A model generated the notes under the pieces. It was not told the DNA's origin. It made no database searches and saw nothing but the letters and a program-made list of their open reading frames with translations. A program made the translations under genes and the position numbers. DNA of 61,816 nucleotides. Source: Segatella buccae ATCC 33574 (GTDB lineage: Bacteria > Bacteroidota > Bacteroidia > Bacteroidales > Bacteroidaceae). The stretch covers positions 1,651,684-1,713,499 of the forward strand of contig NZ_GL586311.1 in the NCBI RefSeq assembly GCF_000184945.1, given 5' to 3'. This document shows positions 53,801 through 61,816 of this stretch, piece by piece; positions within the stretch are counted from its first letter, which is position 1; each line of letters opens with the position of its first letter.

Positions 53801-56800
53801 CGGCCTGCACGCAGCAGAGCCGCGTCGAGCATGTCCACACGGTTGGTGGCCGCAAGGATGATCACCCCGCTGTTGGTTCCGAAACCGTCCATCTCGGTGA
53901 GCAGGGCGTTGAGGGTGTTCTCCTGTTCGCTGTTGCCATTCATCATCGAGTTTTTGGCACGGGCACGGCCCACAGCGTCAATTTCGTCGATGAAGATGAT
54001 GCAGGGAGCTTTCTCTTTGGCTTGCCGGAACAGGTCGCGCACACGGCTTGCCCCCACACCCACAAACATCTCCACGAAGTCGGAACCGCTCATTGAGAAA
54101 AACGGTACTCCGGCTTCGCCCGCCACGGCCTTGGCCAGCAGGGTCTTACCGGTTCCCGGAGGGCCCACGAGCAGTGCGCCTTTGGGGATTTTTCCTCCGA
54201 GGTTGGTATATTTCTTCGGATTTTTCAGAAACTCCACGATTTCTTCGACCTCCTGTTTGGCTCCGGCCTGTCCGGCCACGTCTTTGAAGGTGATACCGAG
54301 GTCGTTACCCTTTTCATACATGCGGGCTTTCGACTTGCCCACACTGAACATACCGCCGCCGGCACCTCCGCCCACACGGCCTGACATCCACCAGAAGAAG
54401 GCCAGTATGAACACGAAAGGCAGCACCTGAATGAGTATGTTGACCAGTTCGTTGCCGCTCTTGTTCTCATAGCTGAAGTCTTTCAGCTTGCCGGCTTTCT
54501 GTTCGGCCGTGAGATATTTCTCCAGCTCGTCTACCGAACCGAATTCCACCTTTACGTATGGATTGGGCCCCAGTTCTTTAGCCGACCGCTGGAACACGTC
54601 GCGGGTGTTCTTGGAGTTGACAAACATCTTCAACGTGCTTTCGGTCTTGTTGACCACGACATTGGAGGCATAACCCTTTTGCACGTATTCCTTAAACTTG
54701 GTGTAGGTGGCATCCTGCGACGAACTGCCGGCCATGGAGTTGGCCGCGTTGGTATAGAACAGCACAATCAGTCCTACTAATATAATAAGGTAGAACCACC
54801 CCATGTTGCGGGGTGTCTTGGGTTGCCTGTTGTTGGGATTGTTGAAAGAGTTATTGTTCATTTCTTGTTTATTGGGTCTCGTTAGTCAATATCTGCTATT
54901 TTTGTCAGTGGAGCATCTTCCCAAAGATTCTCCAAATCATAGAAGGCCCTTGTCTCTGGTTGGAATATGTGTACCAGCACATCCACATAGTCGATGGCCA
55001 CCCATTGGTCATTGCCCAGGCCGACCACATTGACAGGTTTTTCGCCGGCTTTCTTGCGGGCGAAATCAGATACTGATTCTGCTATCGCCTCCACTTGGGC
55101 GGGAGAACTGCCCTGACAGATGACAAAGTAGTTGGCAATGCTGCCCTCTATCTCTCTGAGGTCTGCAATAACTATGCCAGAACCTTTTTTCTCCTGTATG
55201 CCTTCTGTGATAATATCAACTAATTGCTTTGTCTCTTCCATTAAATTCAGATTATGTTTGATGAAAAAAATCATTGTTTTTATGTTACAAAGGTACGCCT
55301 AAATATCCGAAAAACGCTAAAAAGCATCTTGAATTTCGCTTTTTTATGAAAAAACTCCCAATTTATTTTGGAGAATCGAAAAAATGCAGTAACTTTGCAA
55401 ACACGATGGGGCTGGAGCCTTGTTGTAAAGACATTGGGATATGGTGTAATGGTAACACTACAGATTCTGGTCCTGTCATTCTTGGTTCGAGTCCGAGTAT
55501 CCCAACGTAGATAAAAGGCAAGTGATTGATGTTCAATTACTTGCCTTTTTGCTTTTTTAGAATTGCCCGAAAGGTTTGCGACAGGCACCGGCGGAGTGGC
55601 CAAATATAGAAACTTTTTGCCATTTCTTTGCATTGTCCACTCACTTGGATTATTTGCTGATATTTCCCAACTGACAAGTGTTTGTTTTTTTGTGTGTAAA
55701 TCCGATAAGAGAAGACTCCCCTTCTGCGGATGGCAAGTGAATGGAGCCCGTTTGCAAGAGGGGGAAACGGCCCTATAGTGTTTAACATACAGAGATTGTG
55801 AAAAAGGCTTACACTTGGTCGGACATGGAAAGTATAGTATTGGCCTTTCTATGGTTTGAAAAAACAGAAATCATGATTTTTTCTTGTTACCAAGCCCAAG
55901 CGACTATGCAAAAGAGCCACAGTCGAAAGGTCGTTTGGGCCGGATGAAAAACTGAAAAAGGCCATCTTGCAAGACCATTCGGACCGAATGACAATCACAG
56001 AAGGGAGAAAAAGCCCCCTTTCAGAGGCTGGAGCTAAAAAAAGAGGAACGCCATCACGCTCCTCTTGCTATTGCAAAGATACGAAAGAATAGGGGGAACT
56101 GCAAATTGGTAGAGAAAAAACATGACTTTTCTAAAGATTCAAATAAGTCGGAGTGTATTCCCCTATGTTTTGTGGGGACGATCATTGAAGGCTCGAAACA
56201 GAATAGCAATAGGGAAATCCTTTTCCACTCCCATAAACCTTATACAACAAAAAAATCCGAACGTTTCACAACGGTCGGAAATTTCCTTCCACTTCCCAAG
56301 AAAAAACTTGTGGGGGAAGTGTACGATTAATCTATCATTTTACTTTTCTAAGAACTGCCACAAAGGTAGAGGATTTTTCTTCTTTGGATGGGGTAAATTC
56401 TCTTTTTTCGGGTGGAAATTTTGTGGAAATCTCCGTATATACACGATTTTACACTATTATGAGTAAATATTAACAGGTCTAATCTTTCTTTTCCCGATAC
56501 TCCGAAGGCGTTACACCCATTTCCCTTTTGAACACTTTTGAGAAGTATTTCGGGTCGCTGAATCCCACACTGTAGGCTATCTGAGTCAGTGACTGGTCGG
56601 TGTCGTTGATGAGTTTTTGTGCCCGTAGCAGCCGGATGTGCCGCACGAAGTCGACCGGTGTCATGCCCACAGCCGTCTTGATTTTGGAGTAAAGCACACT
56701 GCGACTCATGCCCACGTTGACGGCTATGTCGTCTATCTTGAGATTTTGTTCTGCGATATGGTCGTCGATAAAATTGACAATCTGTTCGATGGTCGGGTCT

Positions 56801-59800
56801 ATGTCTTCACGCTCATGTTCGTCACCGTCTACTGTTTCAACGTAGCTGTCTCCGATAGAGGAGACAGCAGAGGGCGTGTCGGTTCCGGCTGTCGGTTTGG
56901 TGCCACTTGTAGTGTTTTCGGCAGTTACAGTCAGAGTCTTTTGGTGGAGTATCTGTTCGAGTGCTTTTTGCTGGTACATCTTCTGGTGGGCCAGAATGTT
57001 CTCGATGCGCCCCTTGAGGTAGGCTGCCGAGAAAGGTTTGGTGATGTAGCCATGCACCCCCTCGCGGAGGCCCTGTTCCTGATCTTTCATAGAGGCACGG
57101 GCCGAGAGGATGATAATGGGCAGGTGGGAGATGTCTTTGTTCTGCTTAATGTGATGCACCATCGTGAGGCCGTCCATCACGGGCATGGAGACATCGGTGA
57201 GGATGAAGTCGGGCATCTCCCTAATAGCCATTTCGAGTCCTTCCTTTCCGTTCTCGGCCATGATGACATTGTAGTCACGGCCCAGAATGCTGTAAAGGAA
57301 CGTGCGCAGGTCGCTGTTGTCCTCCACCACGAGGATGGTCACCTCCTTGTCGGAATCGTATTCGGGCCGGCTGCCAAGGTCGAAGCCCTCTTTGATGTAT
57401 TCCGCCGCATTGGCATCGTCGATGCCTTCGGCTACAGCAGGGTCCGTGGCCCCTTCACCGACGGAGAAGTGGCGGTTGTCGTAGCGTGACATGCGGTTGA
57501 CAAGGGCGAGCATGTTTTGTACGTTGCGTACTACCATTTCGAGCAGCATGGTGCCCTTGTCGCTCAGTTGTTCTTCACGCAGCACTTCGGCCACCGGTCC
57601 GCCGATGAGCGTGAGTGGTGTGCGCAAACGGTGGGAAGCGTCGTTGAAAAATCTCGACTTCATTTCGCCCAGGTTGTGTTCCATGCGGGCTGCCTGTCGG
57701 TCGTTGTATATTTTCAATCCCAGCAAGATGAGTCCACCCGCCAGCATGAACAGGAACAGATATCCCCAGATGCTTTCCCAGAAAGTGGGGCGGGCGTAGA
57801 GGGTGAGTGTGGCTTCGTTGTCGGCCCATACGCCGTGGGTGTTGGTGCCCTTGAGCAAGATGGTGGTGGTGCCTGCGGGTATGCGGTTGAAGTCGATGTT
57901 GTTGCGGCTTCCGATGACAATCCACTCGTCCTCTCTTCCCTTGATTTTGTAGGCATATTTCTTTTGATAGTCGCGCGAGTAGTCGAGGGCGGCAAAATAG
58001 ATGGCTACATGGCGTTTGTCACTGGGTATTTCTATTCTGGAGGTGTTGTTGAGGATGGGGCGCTTGCGGTTTTCCCCCGCATACTGCATGGCGGTGAAGA
58101 CGATGCGTGGCTGGTATTGGGTCTTGGTGAGCTCGCGGGGAAGGAAGGTGATAAAACCCTTGGAGGTGCCTATGGTGACGTGGTCGGTCTCGGGATCGTG
58201 TAGGGGGCGTGCTTCGGTGAAAGTGGTGTTGCCATCGAAGTCGTTGGGGCCGAACACCTCCATGAGTCCTGTTGTGGGATTGTATTTGTCTATGCTGGCT
58301 TCACGCACCACCCACAGATTGCCTGCATTGTCTTCGGTGACGGCCTGCACGATGCCCTCTTCCGGGTCGAAAATCTTCTGATAGAGCAGTTTGAGGTTGT
58401 TGCGCAGCAGCTGTTTGCCTTCCACACGTTCGATACCTCCACCGAGACTGGCTACGTAGGTGTCGCCATCGGGGCGCACGCTGACGGCTATCACATCGTT
58501 GGCCAGCATTGAAGTGGAGTCTTTGTCAATGTGGTGGCTGGTGAAATATTTGAGCCGGCGGGGACTGGCGATATTGTCGGAGAAGGTGACCAGACCTCCC
58601 GTGGTGCCAAGCAGAATCTCACCGTTGCGGGTGGCGGTGAGCAGGCGGGTGCGGAGAAAGGCTTCGCCACGGGGCAGATTGAGTCCGTTGCGGATGCTGA
58701 CAAACCGGATGCTGCCATTGGCCTCTTCCTGCGCATAGCAGGCCCCACCCCCAAAGGTACACACCCAGATGCGCCCGTGCCGGTCGGTCTGGATGTCGCG
58801 CACGTCGTCGGAGGGCAGCGAATGGCTGTCGGCGGCATCATAACGCAAGTGCAGGGGCCTTTTCCCCTCTTTTTCAAGCACGTAGAGTCCGTCGCCATTG
58901 GTGGCTATCCATAGGCGGTGGCGGGCATCTTCGAAGATGTCGTAGATGCCCTTGTCGGAAAAAGGCTGTTGGCGGGAGGTGATGCGCCCATTGCGGTCGA
59001 GGAATCCCATCTGCCGTCCATCCCGGTCGCTGATGAGTATCACGCCGTTGCCGAAACCGCTCCAACAGCGTCTCTTGTGATCGAGGGCAAGTGACCGGTT
59101 TTCTGATTCGCTCTCGGGAAGCCGGGTGTAGCGGAAGTTGTGATATTTGAAATTCACCTGTGTGAGCTCATGCAGTCCTGTGACCCATAGGATGCACTGG
59201 TCGCTGATGGCGTATTTGTCGATGAGCGGCACGTGTGACACGTTGCCTGCACCGTATGACACCAAGGGGTAGGGCACGAGTTTCCGCTCCGTCTCGTCGT
59301 AATAGCTGAAAGTGCCGCCCGACGGAATCATCCACACCGTGTTATGGTCATCTTCCATGATGAAGTGCTGTGTGCAGGTGGTGCGCAGCATGGGATCTTT
59401 GATGTCGGCCATGAGCCAACGGGTGGAGAAGTCGGTCGGATTGACGAGGGTGATGCCTCGGCCATCTGCAAACACCCAGATGCGTTTATGGCGGTCTATG
59501 TATATCTTTGTGGCCTCAGGCGAAGGCTGGTTGGGATGTTGTATGGAGAGGGTGCGCATGGCACGCGTTGCCTGATTGTAGGCCACGAGGCCCTTGTTGG
59601 TGGCGAGATAGAGGGTGTGCCCGTCGGTCTTGATGTCGTTGATGGTCTTCACCCCGACCGGCATGGCGATGGGATGGAGGCGGTCGTGCTCGTCGTATTC
59701 GGCCAGCCGGCCGTCAGCCGAACAGAGAAACACACTCTTGCCACTTTGGCACATCTGTCGCCACGCCACATTGCTGTTGAAGCGATGTCCGTAGACAAGC

Positions 59801-61816
59801 GTATTGCGGTCGGTGAATATCCACTCTCTGCCCAAACTGTCGGTCTCAATATTCGACACACGGGCACTGATGAGTCCCTGCTCGCCTTGACGAATGAGTT
59901 TGGGGCATTTGGATTGGGGGGATGGCAGGTCTGTTATGCGCACTACAAAACGGTTGTCCATGGAGGTGAGCCAAGTGTTTCCGTTCTTGAGGGTGAACAC
60001 GTCTCTCACGCGGATGTCTATGCCCAATTCCTTTTTGATGACTTCTCCGATATCCACAAATTCGCATAGGTGGGTATCGAAAATATAGGGCTTGTGGTCT
60101 ATGGTAACGACCCACACGTCGCAGAGAATGTTGGGACGGATGAAGCTTATACGATTGGTAGACAGCAGATCGCGACTGTTGGGGGCATCGCGGAAGGTGG
60201 TGAATGTGTAGCCGTCGTAGTAGGAGAGGCCGTTCCATGTGCCAAACCACATCAGTCTGTCAGGAGCCTGCTTGAGATCGGAAATGGTATTGGCGGCAAG
60301 GCCGTCGAGAATGGAGAATTTGCGCACGTCACAGTAAGGCTGTGCCCATGACAGGAGAATACCGAGTGATAGTATAATGGAGGTTGTAATCCGATGCTGC
60401 AGCATGATGAGAATTTGGCATTTGAGAGTCACAAAGTTACTCATTTTCCATTAAAATGACAACTGTAATGGGCGAAAACCTATCGAGAAATAGGAATTTC
60501 CCTATCCGTTTTAGACAAATTACCTTTTTCATGCAGATTATTTATACTACATTTGCAGCATCGGAAAGAGATAATGAATACAGTAAATAACAATTTAAAA
60601 CGCATACGATTATGAAAAAGTTTACCGCGATTTTCGCAATGGCACTCATGTTGCCGATGTCGCTCTTGTTTGTGAGCTGTGACGAGGATGCAGAGGTGGC
60701 CTATCATCTCGACGGAGCGTGGAGGGGAAATATGTATGTGAAGACAGCCTATGGCGGACGGACATACACTGCCACTTATTCGGAGATAGAGTTTTATAGT
60801 GGTTACAATTCCGGTACGGGCGTTTGGGTGGACTATTATAGTGGTGCTCCTTACGACTACGTGGCCAACCACATCAGGTGGGCGGTAAGAGACGGGAATA
60901 TCTATATCCACTTTGTGGAGGAGAATATCGATGCCATTATCTCCAACTACAGTCTGGGCACATACGATTTTTCCGGTCGTCTGGAGGTTAGAGACGGTGA
61001 CTATGCCAACTTCCATCTTACCCACATCAGTTCACCGAACTGGAGCGACTACAGGTATGGTTGGGAGTATTGGAGCAAGCAGCAGACCTACTTTGACGGG
61101 ACGAGAGCTTCGTCTACCCGGGAAATACCGGTACGTTTATTTGTCAAATAGAATTAGGAGGGAATCATGAACAAGATGAAAAAATATGTGGTTCTGCTCG
61201 CGATAGCGATTGTGCCACTGGCTTTCGCCTCGTGCGATGATGCCGATTGGTATGATGGAGATCCTTGGTGGTATAGCTACTACGGTGGAGGGTACAGTTG
61301 GAATAATGATTACTACAATAACGGCGGCTACTATAATGGCGGTGGCTATGAGAACAACGGTCTTACCACACTTGATGAAGCACAAGTGCTTGCGGGCGAA
61401 TGGGATGGCAAGGTGGACTATACCAATGGCATTACGGGAGAGGTTTCGCAGTTCTATGCCAACATGACCTTTGTACAAAACAATTCGACGGCTATCAAGG
61501 GCACCGGCACTGAGAGGGACTATGATGGTAACGGAAATTCGCAGATATTGAGGTTTTCTTGGTATATCGACATCAATAATGGTGATATCCATATTCGTTA
61601 CACGGACAGTAAGAACGAATTTGTCATGGATTATGGTTCTACCAATCGTGGCTTCTGGCTCAACGAGTCATCCGGAACATTTGGCGGCTATATGATGGGT
61701 ACCAACAACAGAGATATGGTGTATATCGACCTCACCCGTGTGACGGCGGGTGCCAAGGCTACCCGGGCAGGTGTTGCAAATGACTCTACAGCCACTACAA
61801 TGACAGCTACTACCGG

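Overview
The window reads as chromosomal DNA of a Bacteroidales bacterium, most likely a Prevotella-type species. The grounds are two SusC/SusD outer-membrane pairs, a hybrid two-component regulator, Bacteroidota-type promoters (TTTG about 19-20 bases upstream of TAnnTTTG), Bacteroidota-only families (DUF3822, DUF5683), and typical Bacteroidota gene orders (rsfS-ftsH-cdsA, parA-parB-DUF5683-mltD-rel, divergent parA / surE-lpxB). No rRNA, CRISPR array, transposase, integrase or phage gene is visible.

Layout. 1-1256: AT-rich accessory fragment with the frameshifted 3' end of an Rhs/polymorphic-toxin-like gene and two small membrane proteins, possibly immunity proteins. 1544-5782: four-gene Dlt-like operon (adenylating ligase, carrier protein, MBOAT acyltransferase, SGNH-like secreted protein). 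6039-9783 (-): etfB-etfA-acyl-CoA dehydrogenase. 10019-16262: dnaG, a TPR-like membrane protein, queD, queE, cls. 16577-19423 (-): DIP1984-family gene, rsmD, DUF3822, a broken small gene and a small anchored protein. 19657-23603: RecD-like helicase, metallophosphoesterase, SprT-like protease. 23726-26866: alaS and a divergent MerR-type regulator. 27494-42320 (-): accessory surface region with a small secreted protein, two tandem SusC/SusD pairs, a large secreted protein and a CE8 pectinesterase. 42439-48744 (-): rel, mltD, DUF5683, parB, parA. 48850-50835: surE, lpxB. 50897-55241 (-): GH5 glycanase, then cdsA, ftsH, rsfS. 55435: tRNA-Gln(CUG). 56479-60405 (-): an HTCS regulator that appears to lack its ATPase domain. 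60612-61816: two related lipoproteins, the second cut by the window end.

Genes likely working together: the Dlt-like set in charging, carrying and exporting a small acyl group to an envelope acceptor; EtfAB taking electrons from the acyl-CoA dehydrogenase; QueD and QueE in 7-deazaguanine (queuosine precursor) synthesis; each SusC/SusD pair in TonB-dependent uptake; ParA/ParB in chromosome segregation; the HTCS possibly controlling the divergent lipoproteins.

The most unusual signal is in intergenic DNA. Three loci (about 21211, 26984 and 56105 reverse) carry the same unit: a promoter with exact TTTG-N20-TATCTTTG spacing followed almost at once by a hairpin and T-run. Two are clearly homologous in sequence, including a shared GATGGCG core. 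Each is followed by degenerate repeats sharing CTTTTGCA and TTYGGGCC motifs. This looks like a dispersed family of promoter-plus-terminator units that would make RNAs of about 35-40 nt. Other structures are a 36-bp perfect inverted repeat before the helicase gene, two palindromes with a shared TTTGCAAA core centred 20 bp apart, and an 81-bp perfect direct repeat shared by the 5' ends of the two susC genes.
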